Shown piece after piece: positions 42,770-53,859 of a DNA stretch of 64,000 nt (position 1 is the stretch's first letter; every line of letters starts with the position of its first letter). The notes under the pieces are model-generated. The model made no database searches. It had not been told where the DNA came from and saw nothing but the letters and a program-made list of their open reading frames with translations. The DNA lies in assembly GCA_031002005.1 (NCBI GenBank), contig JARYHS010008074.1:8750924-8814923 (forward strand), in the 5' to 3' direction. Origin of the DNA: Vandiemenella viatica. Lineage: Eukaryota; Arthropoda; Insecta; Orthoptera; Morabidae. A program made the translations under genes and the position numbers.

Positions 42770-43382
42770 GGGTGAAATCATATATGTGTACCAAATTACT
42801 TGTTTCTGGGATGGCTGGAGGTACAGTGGGATTTTGATATCGGGGTGTCGTGGTCAAAATAAAATTTTGAATTTCAATTACTTCCAAAATAAGAAAGGCA
42901 AATAAGTAACATTTAACACATTAGTTGAACTTAGTAAGCTCACTCTACAATTGAAATCTGAAGTGTATAAAGTTATTAGGGTAGGAAACGATTTCACGTT
43001 AGGGGTAGGTAAGGGGTAGATATATGGAAATTTACGAGTTTGTTGGTATGTGAGTATGTGAGTAATATTTTATCTGTGTAGCAAATTTAAGCTTCCCACG
43101 GCTACGGGAAGAACCTTAGAGTTTTGATGATCATCAGTCAGTCAGTGAGTAAGTGAGTGACAAAATCGATGTAGTTTGCATCCTAACAACAACCGAAGTA
43201 AGACCAGTATCGAAATAAAATTTAGTACGTTTGCTAAGATTGCTGATATCTATGCATAACAGAAATTTGAGACATAAATACGACCGAAGAAATTGAGGTT
43301 CAAAAATGGCCCGAATCGCTTCGAGAAAAGGGTAGGCAGTGCCGCCGTTGACTCGACTTGGCGGGTGCACTGCCGTGCACTC
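42770..43382 (+). repeat. About 610-bp repeat, first copy (second at 47,025)
   Basis: Shares with 47,025-47,622, in order, ATATATGTGTACCAAATTAC, TTCACGTTAGGGGTAGGTAA, GATGATCATCAGTCAGTCAG, TGAGTGACAAAATC and TTCGAGAAAAGGGTAGGCAG, then CACTGCCGTGCAC. The (CAGT/GAGT) stretch followed by GACAAAATC is a common element signature in insects. Non-coding. Confidence 0.85.
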
Positions 43383-43394
43383 AAATTATAAATG

Positions 43395-43985
43395 CGGAAG
43401 TCTCTCTGTCTTTTTGTTACGTTTTGGCGACTTAGTGGCTATACCAATATGATGGAATTTGACAAGGAAATACTATGTATCTGTAGGAAGGACACCGGAA
43501 ATATTTTATCGGTATGAATAACAGTGTATTCACGAAATTTTTAGAACTTAACGAATGGTGACGTGTGTTTGTAATGTTACATCGTTTTTGCTCAAGCTGT
43601 GCTTCTCGCGCGATTTGTTAGTGTATGATTTTGTTATTAAATTTCGTTTAGAGACAAATCGTATTATTTATTATGGAGTTCGTTTTACTCAGCACTGTAC
43701 TATTATTTTGTGTCTGCTTGAAAGTATCTGGCACCAGTTTATTTTGTCTTCTTTTTTGACATACCTTGCGAGCGTAAACCTAGCCTAAAGTGTAGCTCTA
43801 GCAGAGCACGAGCAGCTAAAGTTATTAGAACCCAAGAATTGGATGCTCATTCTAAAGAAAGAAGAAAAGACCAAACTGAATTAAAGCTGCCATTAGTTAA
43901 ACACCCTCCCCCCCCCCCCCTCCCCACACACACACACACACATCCCCGAACCCCCGCACCTTGTTTTTAAATATGTTGGAAATTA
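43395..43985 (+). repeat. Arm of a 600-bp inverted repeat (other arm 45,895-46,460)
   Basis: TCTCTGTCTTTTTGTTACGTT, GAATTTGACAAGGAAA, GTGCTTCTCGCGC, AGAGCACGAGCAGCTAAAGT and a CCCCC tract at the right end appear as reverse complements in the other arm. The arms surround the mariner element. Diverged by substitutions and indels. A CA microsatellite follows the C tract at 43,926. Confidence 0.8.
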
Positions 43986-44287
43986 ATTCTCGAGACAGGT
44001 TCGACGGTTTGAGCATACTGATTCATCCAGAACAAAGCAATTAACCTGCAAATATGTACCGGAACGTTTCACGTTTGGGTTTCCATTGAATAAATACAAG
44101 GAAAATCAGCAATATCATTACCAACAATGCCCCAATCTCTGCAAACAATTAATGTGCGTCGTAGCCTAGCAATGAGCATTGTCGCTGGTTTAACTACCAC
44201 CTCAAATAAACAACAAGTAACTTCCAAACTAACCATAGGAACAAAGTAAAATTTAAAGCTATTATTAAACTTGTTTTCCTCTATATA

Positions 44288-45611
44288 CGAGGCGCGTCCA
44301 GAAGGTAAGTTCCGTTTCAATTTATTCCGCTGCAGCGCTGCGATTGCAGTTCCGCACATGCGCTGTAGACGATGTGTATCAAGGGGCAGAACGTGCGCCA
44401 TTTGGAGATCGCTGTCAGTTACGTACGCTTTGTTGTGGTTGTTTGAAATGTCGGCGTTGATTGAAAATCCCGCCGCCTGTGAAATCAGGTCTGTGATTCG
44501 GTTTCTGAATGCGAGGAAAGTGAAACCAAGTGAAATTTATCGCCAAATTTGCGATGTTTACGGACCAAATGCAATGAGTGATTCGATGGTGAGAAGATGG
44601 GTCCGACAGTTCAATGGCGGGGTAGTGATATGCACGATGAAGAACGAAGTGGGTGTCCACCTGTGGTTACAGAAGAACTGGTTCACACGATTGATGACAA
44701 GATCCAGGGAAAACCGTAGGTTTACAATTAGTGCTCTCGCTATGGACTTCCCCCAAATTTCACGATCACTGATGCATGAAATTGTTACCAAACAACTGAA
44801 ATTTCGTAAACTTTGCTCACGTTGGGTACCAAAGTTTCTCACTGAGCAACACAAAACACAACGGATGGGTAGCGCACTTGAGTTTTTGACCCGTTATGCT
44901 GAAAGCGGCGAAGAATTTCTGAGACGGATAGTCACAGGAGATGAAACGTGGGGTTTCTTACGACACCCCTGAGAGTAAGCGGCAATCAATGGAATGGAGG
45001 CACACTTCATCCCTACCAAAGGTTAAGCCGAAGCAAATCATGATACCTCGGAAAATGATGTGCACAGTGTTCTGGGACTGGGAAGGCATCCTACTCATTG
45101 ACTTCTTACCGCGTGGTCAAACAATCAAAGCAGATGCTTATTGCGAGACACTTCGAAAATTGCACTGTGCAATTCAGAATAAGCGCCGGGGACTGCTGTC
45201 AAAAGGTGTTGTTTTGCTTCACGACAACGCACGACCACACACTGCAAACGTGACGAAAAACCTCGTACAGGGATTTGGCTGGGACGTGTTTCACCATCCT
45301 CCGTACAGCCCTGAACTCGCTCCTAGCGACTTTCATTTGTTCTTACATCTCAAGTCTTTCCTTGGCGGTCATCACTTCACCAATGACGACGAGTTGAAAG
45401 AAAGTTTCCAACTGGTTGAAGACACAGGCGGCAGATTTCTATGAAGAAGGTATACAAAACCTGGTGCAACGCTATGAAAAATGCCTGCAAAATTTCGGCA
45501 GTGGAAAAGTAGTTTAAGAATTGTAGAATTTTGTGCAATAAAAATGTCTTCCGTATCTGTGGAAAATTTCATTTTATTACCAAACGGAACTTACTTTCTG
45601 GACGCGCCTCG
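44288..45611 (+). mobile_element. Mariner element, 1.32 kb
   Basis: Terminal inverted repeats CGAGGCGCGTCCAGAAGGTA at 44,288 and its near-perfect complement ending at 45,611, continuing to GTAAGTTCCGTTT (about 32 bp in all). TA duplications lie at 44,286-44,287 and 45,612-45,613. It contains one transposase reading frame with frameshifts. Full length for a mariner. Confidence 0.95.
44448..45517 (+). pseudogene. Mariner transposase, four frameshifts
   Basis: Start ATG at 44,448 (MSALIENPA), N-terminal helix-turn-helix with IRFLNARKVKPSEIYRQI and a WVRQFNGG segment. About 33 codons near 44,620-44,715 are out of frame between two compensating indels. The catalytic triad is present: GDETW (44,940), LLHDNARPH (45,215) and LAPSDFHLF (45,320), with 34 residues between the last two aspartates, the mariner DD34D spacing. 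Frameshifts also at about 44,955 and 45,420; the end is VVEK-like GKVV at 45,517. It was complete in length when inserted. Dead by indels only. Confidence 0.92.
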
Positions 45612-45894
45612 TAGTATAGAAATGTCAGGTTTATAGCTTAATCCGGAGCAAAGTAATTAAGCCGCAAATATGTGCCAGAATTTTTCATGTTTGGGATTAT
45701 AATTAAACTAGCTGATACCCGCGACCTCGTACGCGTGGATTAAGAATTTCTTTGCCAGAATTGAATATAGAAAGTTGTTGGTAGCGAAGGATTGGTCCCA
45801 AATAACACCGAGTCGGCATAATATTTCAGGAAAGCCATCACTATATCATTCTACCGTCGAACCTGTCACTTGAAGAGAATCAATTCCCAACATA

Positions 45895-46460
45895 TTTAGA
45901 AACAAAAAAACAAACGAAGGTGTTGGGATGAGGGGGGGGGGGGGTGTTAACTAAGGGCAGCTTTATTTCAGATTGGTCTTTTCTTCCTTCTTTTGCATGA
46001 GCATTCGATTCTTGGGTTCTAATAACTTTAGCTGCTCGTGCTCTACTAGAGCTTCAACTTAGGCCAGTTTACGCCCGCAAGGCATGTCAAAAAAGAAGAC
46101 AAAATAAACTGGTGTCAGAAACATTTAATCAGACGCAAAGTAATAGGACAGAGAAAATCTACATCTGTACTAAATAATACGTTTTTTTCTCTAAACGAAA
46201 GTTATTAACAAATTATTCACTAAGATAATGCGCGAGAAGCACACCTTGAGCAACCGACCTAACAGACTAACACACACATCCGTCTCTCCGTCACCATTCC
46301 ATAAGTTCTCAAATTTTCGTGACTACAACTGTTAATCATACCGAAAAAAAATGTCCTGTACCCTCCCTACAGATTTTCTTGTCAAATTCCGTCAATACCG
46401 GTATAGGCATTTAGTCGTCATAACGTAACAAAAAGACAGAGACTTACTTCCGCATTTATA
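45895..46460 (-). repeat. Second arm of the 600-bp inverted repeat
   Basis: Reverse complement of 43,395-43,985: a G tract at 45,930, then GGCAGCTTTATTTCAGATTG, ATTCTTGGGTTCTAATAACT, CTGCTCGTGCTCTA, GCGAGAAGCACA and CGTAACAAAAAGACAGAG. Confidence 0.8.
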
Positions 46461-46675
46461 GTATTATTACTGCAGATCACACACACACTGACTGCGAATC
46501 ACCCCTGAGCGGTCAATATAACGTAAAAAAGTGTACACTTAAAGCATTGCAACACTACTTACGATTTTCCTCGCATTGCACCCCTAAATTTGTCATATCT
46601 ACAGTTTAAAATTCAATCCGAATAACCGACGGTCCAGGCGTGACTCTTACGATCAAAAACAATTTTTAAACATAT

Positions 46676-46753
46676 TTGCCTCCATTGGGATTTGATCCGG
46701 CAGTACATACATTAGTAAGCAAGCACGCTAACCAACGCGCCACCAGCCCACGA
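46676..46753 (-). mobile_element. tRNA-like head of a SINE
   Basis: On the minus strand: GGGCTGGTGGCGCGTTGGTT (box A region) and GGATCAAATCCCAATGG (box B region) 45 bases apart, as in a tRNA gene. No tRNA acceptor stem is complete, so it is a SINE head or tRNA relic rather than a working tRNA. Confidence 0.65.
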
Positions 46754-47024
46754 TAGTGTATGGAACTACAGAGTCTTTGACATCCTAAACGTTGGTCTAT
46801 GTTCGTTTCGGTAATTTTTCAAATTTACGTGACAATATGACGAGAAATTGTCCGACCAAATATAGACAGTATTTTTCTCCATGTTTCAAAGGAAAAGTGT
46901 GCAAAGTTTCATTGAGATCGGATAAAAACTGTGGATTTGTATGAAGAATAAACAAACAAATATTCATCTTTTTATATATAGATAAATACGGTGAAAAACT
47001 CCAATATCAGATTTTTCTTATGGT

Positions 47025-47622
47025 TTAGGGATGAAACCATATATGTGTACCAAATTACTTGTTTCTAGGATTACTGGAAGTACAGTAGAATTTTGATGTC
47101 TGGGTGTTGTGCCGAAATAAAATTTTTAATTTCAATAACTTCAAAAGTAAAAAAAGGAAAGAAGTATAATTAAACACTTTAGTTAAACATATTAAGCTCA
47201 CTCTACAGTGAAAATCTGAGCTTTATAAAGCAATTAGGGTAGAAAGCGAGTTCACGTTAGGGGTAGGTAAGGTGGTAGGTAAATGAAAATTTACGAGTTT
47301 CAGACTTTTCTTATAATATGTGGGTAAAATTTTATCTGTGTACCAAATTTCAGCTTTCTACGGCTACGGGAAGTGTCTTAGAATTTTGATGATCATCAGT
47401 CAGTCAGTGAGTGAGTGAGTGACAAAATCTCTGAAGTTTGCATCCGAATAACATACGAACTAAGAACAGTAAGTAAGTTTGCTAAGATTGCTGATATCTA
47501 TGCTTAACAGAAATTTGAGACATGTAGCATAAATACGACCGATGAAAATGGCCCGAATCGCTTCGAGAAAAGGGTAGGCAGTGCCGCCATTGACTCGACT
47601 TGGCGGGAGCACTGCCGTGCAC
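47025..47622 (+). repeat. Second copy of the 42,770 repeat
   Basis: Same order of words as 42,770-43,382 and ends at GCACTGCCGTGCACCC, directly against the resuming Copia frame at 47,623. Roughly 80% identical by eye. Confidence 0.85.
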
Positions 47623-48895
47623 CCAAATAGCTGGGACAGCCAGTTTAATCAACAATATGTATAGATTAAAAGTATATAATCATCAAAGATACATATCTGA
47701 TGTTGATGAGCAAGACATTTTCCTATGGGACCAGCGAATGGGTCATTTGAACTTTAATGATCTGCAGAATATAGTGGAGAATGCAGAAGGTGTAAAATTG
47801 TACAAGAAACCAGAAAATTTATTTTGCACAACATGCTTAGAAGGAAAACAAAACAGGTTACCTTTAAAATACAATGGATCTAAAGCTATAAAAGTACTTG
47901 AGCTAGTACATTCTGACATATGTGGTCCAATGGAAACCAGGTCATTAGGAGGTGCTAAATATTTCATTACGTTCATTGATAGCAATTCAAGAAAAGTATT
48001 TGTTTATTTTCTTCATAAAAAGTCAGAAGCTTTTGAAAATTTAAACATTTTACAAAGCAAGTTGAAAAACAATTTGATGGTAACATAAAATGTTTATGCT
48101 CAGACAATGACAGTGAATATGTCTTACAAGATGCTGGAATAATCGATCAAACAACCACACCGACACTCCAGAACAAAATAGTGTTGCTGAACGAATGAAC
48201 AGGACATTAGTGGAAAGCGCAAAATGTATGTTAATCGATGCTAATCTTCCTAAGCTACATTGGGCTGAAGCTGTACATACTGCATCACCAGAGCTACAAC
48301 TCCAATCACTGACAATTAAAACACCAGAGGAAATGTCAGGAAGAAATCAAGAATGTGAGTAGTTTAAGAATATTTGGCTGTGATTTACCTAAAGAAAAAT
48401 GGACGAAATGAGATCCTAAAGCACAGAAAGCTGAATTTATTGGACACTGTGAGAATTCAAAAAGTTATAGATTTATAATGCCCACTTCTCAGATGCTGAT
48501 TAAAATCAGAGATGCTGTTTTCTGAAATCTTCTGTCAAAAGAAATTATCTCCCTGTTCATATCACAGAACCAATGTGTGATAGATCTTCTGATTTAATGA
48601 CAATCACACATCAGAGAGTTCCAGGTACAAATCAGATTCCACAATTACTACTGCTAAATACTTCTCTGATAGCAATACCAGCAGTGAGTATAAATCAGAA
48701 GTGACTCTGAAATTAGAAATAAATAAGTGCTCCCTAAAGGAAAAAATAGAGTTGAAAAGGATTACCTGTCTACAATGTAGAAAACTACAATGAAGCAATA
48801 ACATCATCTGATACAGAAAAGTGAAAGATATAAACAAGGAATTAAAATCTCATCATCAAAATAGAACATGGGCATTGGTCGAAAAGCCTCAGAAT
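47623..48895 (+). pseudogene. Copia integrase region
   Basis: Opens with GTASLINNMYRLKVYNHQRY, the GAG-pre-integrase finger with RMGHLNFNDL and FCTTCLEGKQNRLP (H..H..C..C). The integrase core follows: LVHSDICGPM carries the first D, CSDNDSEYV the second, and NSVAERMNRTLVES the E. After 48,090 the frame shifts repeatedly. It is cut near 48,895 (NRTWALVEKPQNAK) by the deleted mariner. Confidence 0.88.
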
Positions 48896-48904
48896 GCAAA
48901 GGTA

Positions 48905-49853
48905 CGAGGGTAATTCGGAAAGTAACCTCCGTTCTAGCGTGGCGCTAGTAGTCGTGCGCGGAGCGCCGCCATTTTCACATCTGCATGTTCCCCGATTCAG
49001 TAAGCATCCAGCTGTGACAGTAAGAATCACGTTCTTTTGCGCATTGTCTTGTTATAACATTAAAACATGAGCGCTGCTATAAAAAATCTCCCGAAATGTG
49101 TGCTGTAATAACTAATAAGATTTCTTTTGGCGCAAAACGTTTCAGCAGCAGACATTCATCGTCAATTGTGTACTGTATACGGTCCGAACGTTATGACGAG
49201 TGAAGGTGTTGTGTCGCAATGGGTCAGATTTTCTAAAAGTGGTAGAACAAACATTCATGATGAAGAGGCGAGTGGTAGATCTCTTGTTGTGGATAATGAT
49301 CTGGTCAAGAAATTTGACGAAATTGGCAATAACAATTTGCTCGCTGAATTTATGGGACGTGGCACCACAATCACTTCAGATGTCTGCTGTGAAACTTTGA
49401 AGAAACTTAAGCGAGCCATTCAAAACAAACGTCGCGGTAAGCTGTCTTTCAGTGTTGCATGACAACGCTCGTTCTCACAGTGCCCGTAAGACTCAACAGC
49501 TTCTTAAGCAATTCAAATGGGACGATTTCGATCATCGTCTTTCAGCCCCGACTTGGCGCCTAGTGTTTTTCATCGCTTTACTCACATGAAGAAGTGGCTT
49601 GCTTCGCAGCATTTCGATGACAACGACGAACTTCAAAATGCTGTGAAAGATTGGCTACGTGCCCAAGCGGCTAAATTTTATGAATAAGGAATTTGTAAAT
49701 TAGTGATATGCTATGACAAATGCTTAAATTTAAATGGTGACTATGTTCATAAATAGTAAAAAGCTATTGTTTTGAGATATATATAATAAAATATTTTTTA
49801 CTGTCCAAGTTTCTAATTTATAACCAAATTGATATTAAATCCCGAATTACCCA
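48905..49853 (+). mobile_element. Internally deleted mariner, 0.95 kb
   Basis: Left end CGAGGGTAATTCGGAAAGTA; right end CCCGAATTACCCA is its degraded complement; TA precedes the left end. Transposase pieces read SAADIHRQLCTVYGPNV, GRTNIHDEEASGRSLVV, then jump from NNNLLAEF to MGRGTTITSDVCCETLKKL, losing over 100 residues including the first catalytic D. The second D is visible in LHDNARSH (49,458). It cannot make transposase. A different subfamily from the element at 44,288. Confidence 0.88.
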
Positions 49854-50100
49854 TTAAGGATGAACCAACTGGTCCACGTTACAAATCCAGGCTACGTGCA
49901 CAGGGATACGCTAAAACTGAACGGTTTGGTTATGATGAGACTTTCTCAACAATGGTAAGGTATGACTCAGTTCGACTGTTACTGTCCATTGCAGCTCAAC
50001 ATAACTTAGAGATCATGCATGTAACTACAGCTTTCCTTTATCGTGAATTGAAAGAGAATATGCTTATGATACCATGTAATGAGGCAGTAATTTGGTACTA
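49854..50100 (+). pseudogene. Copia reverse transcriptase, N-terminal part
   Basis: Reads RYKSRLRAQGYAKTERFGYD, ETFSTMVRYDSVRLLLSIAA and TAFLYRELKENMLM, the first RT blocks of Copia pol. One conserved D-V-K-T-A-F word is shortened to VTTAF. The frame ends at 50,100, where the next insertion begins. Confidence 0.88.
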
Positions 50101-50716
50101 AAAGAGTTGATTGGAAAGGCTAGTGCATAAGAATTAATTTGTCATCAAACTGCCAGAGCGTAATTGTAACAATAAGACTTAGTCTAGCGACAATGAGAGG
50201 GTTCGGTAGAAGGAGGCCCGGCAGTGAGCATATAGAGTCAGTGGAGACCGATCGGCGCATGATGTAGTAAGCATGCGAATTGGTGTATGTAGCGTAATGC
50301 ACGTGGGACGGCAATTTAAGCTCCTGAAGGACAAGTAGAGTAACTTTACTGTTATAGTTGATGAGTAGTGAAGGTTTTAAGCAATTTGGAGAACTACCTA
50401 AACATGAAGTTGAACTGTTTAAGTGAAGCGCTGACTTAGATCGGGAAAACATATTGCTCAAGCCTGGGTCTACGTTATCGTAGTCGGATCTGTATCTTTG
50501 GCGACCAGTCTGTATTAGCCTTATCCACGGTCAAATTAAGTGATGTGTGTACTTTAGTAAGCGGTCATATCAGTTCAAGTTGGTGGTTGATTATGTACAA
50601 TAAGCAGAAATAAATTTATGCATTCCAGTTTAACAAGAAACTACAACTTTCATTAAACTAAATCCCAGCTCGCTTTTCCCGACAACCACCAGAGGGACTA
50701 AATTGCGAAACCTAAT
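50101..50716. other. About 0.6-kb insertion in Copia RT, unassigned
   Basis: Separates the N-terminal RT part from KSLYTLKQAPVCW. It has no coding frame. An AATAAA word at 50,609 and a TGTAAC word at 50,167 would suit a solo LTR, but I cannot fix TG...CA ends or a target duplication. Confidence 0.45.
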
Positions 50717-51276
50717 ATGGGATGTAAACCCATCAAATCTTTATATACCTTAAAACAAGCACCTGTATGCTGGAATACAAAATTCAATTCAATTTTAAAT
50801 ACATTTGATTTTGTGAAAACCAAAGCAGATCAGTGTGTTTATACTGATATCAATGATATCAAATGTTATCTTTGTCTGTATGTTGATGATGGACTTTTAA
50901 TCTGTAGAGAAAAGACTGTTTTGGATGAAGTAATTAATGATCTGCAAACGAATTTTGATTTAAAGATTTACCCTCTTACTAATTTTGTTGGCATGCAAAT
51001 AGATTTAAAGACTATCTTCATACACCAAACTAAGTATATAGAACAATAGTTGAGAAAATTTGACATGATTGGTGCAAATCCTAACAGTATTCCTGCTGAA
51101 ACACGTATGAGACTTTCAAAGGCTGATGGAGTACCTGAGAAATATCACACCTACTGAGAAGCAGTGGGATCATTTACCCATGCAGCAACAGTAAGCAGAC
51201 CAGATATGTTTGCTGTCAGTCAGGTGAGTCGATTCCTACATTCTTATGATGACTCTCACTGGAATGCTGTCAAGAT
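50717..51276 (+). pseudogene. Copia reverse transcriptase C-terminal part and start of RNase H
   Basis: KSLYTLKQAPVCWNTKFN, then the catalytic LYVDDGLLI box, FVGMQIDLKTIFIHQTKYIE, a stop, and AETRMRLSKADG, AATVSRPDMFAVSQVSRFL and DDSHWNAVK. Typical of Copia pol between the YVDD box and RNase H. One stop at 51,047 and a frameshift near 51,150. Confidence 0.9.
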
Positions 51277-51985
51277 AAAATAATTGTTTAAAAAAACATA
51301 AAAACCGCCTTTAAAAAGAAAGCACTAAAAATTTTAAAATAACCATATACCTTGCTTAGGAGAAAGTAAATCTAAATGGACAATATTTTACATTACTGTC
51401 ATTGAAATTTTTATATTAATTAGTTATTTTTGGAGTCGGTGCCAGCTGTCACGTCGCGAAGATCGAATTACTGAACTTCTTTTGGTGTTAGATGCGAAAC
51501 GGGGAGTACGAACAAAAATTCCCAATATTTTACAGCATGTCGTGAGGCAGATAGTGTTATTGCGGAAGACAGCTTAGGGAAACAAATTAACAGTATTTTA
51601 ATCTGTGGCTTGGCCTTATTGGTCATACCGGCATATCTCTGGCACTACAGTGCATCATGCAGTAAACAAATTACAGTTAGTATAATATCGGCGTATCATC
51701 TGTATGTTTCAGTTTTGTTGAAACATGTTTCTAGCATTAATTGTAGGTAAGCAGTAACATGATTTTTTATGTATTATTGTTATTAATTATTATTTTTATC
51801 TTTTTGTTTTTCTTGCTTTCACTGGCACCGACTCCAAAAATAACTAATTAATATAAAAATTTCAATGACAGTAATGTAAAATATTGTCCATTTAGATTTA
51901 ATTCTCCTAAAGGTAATTTTAAAATTTTTAGTGCTTTCTTTTTGAAGGTGGTTTTTATGTTTTTTCAAACAATTATTTTATTTTT
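51277..51985. mobile_element. Foldback-type element with 170-bp TIRs, 0.71 kb
   Basis: Left: ATAATTGTTTAAAAAAACAT, AAAGAAAGCACTAAAAATTT and GTTATTTTTGGAGTCGGTGC. Right: the same in reverse complement at 51,815-51,985 (GCACCGACTCCAAAAATAAC ...). Arms are about 170 bases, near-identical, with a 370-base centre. No coding capacity. A related arm fragment is seen at 14,270-14,320. Confidence 0.85.
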
Positions 51986-52371
51986 AAATTTTTAGTGGTA
52001 TTATAGTTTGATTTGTATTTTAAATATGCCGCAGCAGTTCCCATTTTGCGAACTTCCTGGTAGCACTTGCTTTCAAAGAAGAATTCTGTCTTTATATACC
52101 ACAACAACTTCCAGAACGGCGTGAATTGGCTGTTGTGTTAAAGAATGTCTGTTTACATTTTGGTCCAGGCTATGTTTCGATCGTATCATAACATCTGTTA
52201 AAGCTACTGCTCGATAACCGAAACATGTAACATCTGGGCATTAATACATACCATATACACAAATCTCAGGAATATATCTGTTTGCTCCACCGTCACACAG
52301 AAAATATAGATTTATAATTGGCTTTCACAACGTGAAAGCTTGGGATCCAAGATTAAATGTTGGGACATGTA
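51986..52371. other. Unassigned DNA between nested elements
   Basis: About 385 bases without recognised genes; GATAACCGAAACATGTAAC near 52,213 is the only distinctive word. Confidence 0.35.
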
Positions 52372-53792
52372 CTCCTGGAAATTGAAATAAGAACACATTG
52401 ACGCCGGTGTGTAAGACCCACCATACTTGCTCCGGACACTACGAGAGGGCTGTACAAGCAATGATCAAACGCACGGCACAGCGGACACACCAGGAACAGC
52501 AGTGTTGGCCGTCGAAGGGCGCTAGCTGCGCAGCAGCTGGGCACCGCCGCAGTCAGTGTCAGCCAGTTTGCCGTGGCATACGGAGCTCCATCTCAGTCTT
52601 TAACACTGGTAGCATGCCGCGACAGCGTGTACGTGAACCGTATGTGCAGTTGACGGACTTTGAGCGAGGGCGTATAGTGGGCATGCGGGAGGCCGGGTGG
52701 ACGTACCGCCGAATTGCTCAACATGTGGTGCGCGAGGTCTCCACAGTACATCGATGTTGCCGCCAGTAGTCGGCGGAAGGTGCACGTGCCCGTCGACCTG
52801 GGTCCGGACAGCAGCGACGCACGGACGCACGCCGAGACCGTCACATCCTACGCAGTGCCGTAGGGGACCGCACCGCCACTTCCCGGCAAATTAGGGACAC
52901 TGTTTCTCCTGGAGTATCAGAGAGGACCATTCGCAACCGTCTCCATGAAGCTGGGCTACGGTCCCGCGCACCGTTAGGTCGTCTTCCGCTCACGCCCCAA
53001 CATCGTGCAGCCCGCCTCCAGTGGTGTCGCGACAGGCGTGTATGGAGGGACCAATGGAGACGTGTCGTCTTCAGTGATGAGAGTCGCTTCTGTCTTGGTG
53101 CCAATGATGGTCGTATGCGTGTTTGGCAGCCGTGCATGTCAGCGCCACAATCAGGACTGCATACGACCGAGGCACACAGGGCCTACACCCGGCATCATGG
53201 TGTGGGGAGCGATCTCCTACACTGGCCGTACACCTCTGGTGATCGTCGAGGGGACACTGAACAGTGCACGGTACATTCAAACCGTCATCGAACCCATCGT
53301 TCTACCATTCCTAGACCGGCAAGGGAACACGCTGTTCCAACAGGACAGTGCACGTCCACACGTATCCCGTGCCACCCAACGTGCTGTAGAAGGTGTAAGT
53401 CAACTACCCTGGCCAGCGAGATCTCCGGATCTGTCCCCCATTGAGGATGTTTGGGACTGGATGAAACGTCGTCTCACGCGGTCTGCACGTCCAGCACGAA
53501 CGCTGGTCCAGCTGAGGCGCCAGGTGGAAATGGCTTGGCATGCCGTTCCACAGGACTACATCCAGCACCTCTACGATCGTCTCCATGGGAGAATTGCAGC
53601 CTGCATTGCTGCGAAAGGAGGATATACACGGTACTAGTGCCGACATTGTGCATGCTCTGTTGCCTGTGTCTATGTGCCAATGGTTCTGCCTGTGTGGTCA
53701 CGTGTTGTATCTGACCCCAGGAATGTGTATATAAAGTTTCCCATTCCTGGGACAATGAATTCACGGTGTTCTTATTTCAATTTCCAGGAGTG
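52372..53792 (+). mobile_element. Tc1-like transposon, 1.42 kb, nearly full length
   Basis: Ends CTCCTGGAAATTGAAATAAG(AACAC) and its complement at 53,765-53,792, flanked by TA. One transposase gene of about 340 codons lies inside, with a long GC-rich 5' leader (52,400-52,613). GC content is far higher than in the surroundings, a sign of younger age. From memory this family is very abundant in locust genomes. Confidence 0.95.
52614..53637 (+). pseudogene. Tc1-like transposase, one stop and one frameshift
   Basis: ATG at 52,614 starts MPRQRVREPYVQLTDFERGR and IVGMREAGWTYRRIAQHVV, the paired-type helix-turn-helix. A TAG at 52,767 replaces an expected Trp. The frame then runs on through RTIRNRLHEAGL and RRVVFSDESRFCL (first catalytic D). 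A one-base gain near 53,130 shifts it. The remainder from there reads PGIMVWGAISYTGRTPL, LFQQDSARPH (second D) and SPDLSPIEDVWDWMKRR (E), ending GGYTRY at 53,637. I count 32 residues between the last two catalytic residues. Confidence 0.93.
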
Positions 53793-53859
53793 TATTTTAT
53801 AAATATTATGAAATGACTTAAAAATATCTAAATTGATTTTGACGGGATTTAAAACTTTT

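Larger units (their letters stand above)
45709..46985 (+). mobile_element. Non-autonomous repeat, same layout as 27,250-28,025
   Basis: Starts CTAGCTGATACCCGCGACCT and CGTACGCGTGG; ends CATCTTTTTATATATAGAT. The 3' part includes AAAGTTTCATTGAGATCGG and ATAAAAACTGTGG words found in the arrays at 13.2 and 53.9 kb. Within it lies the second arm (45,895-46,460) of the 600-bp inverted repeat and a SINE head. No coding frame. Confidence 0.6.
41887..47622. mobile_element. 5.7-kb composite insertion in Copia
   Basis: The Copia frame breaks after NCNNEI and continues at 47,623 with AGTASLINNMYRL. Between lie, in order: a long-TIR element (41,887-42,396), a repeat segment, an inverted-repeat arm, a mariner (44,288-45,611), a second repeat with the other arm, a SINE fragment and a second copy of the 42,770 repeat. 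It was built by several events, not one. Confidence 0.8.

Noticed and set aside
50101..50716. Solo LTR in the Copia RT gap
   Set aside because: An AATAAA and a TGTAAC are present, but no matching termini or target duplication could be fixed; left as unassigned.
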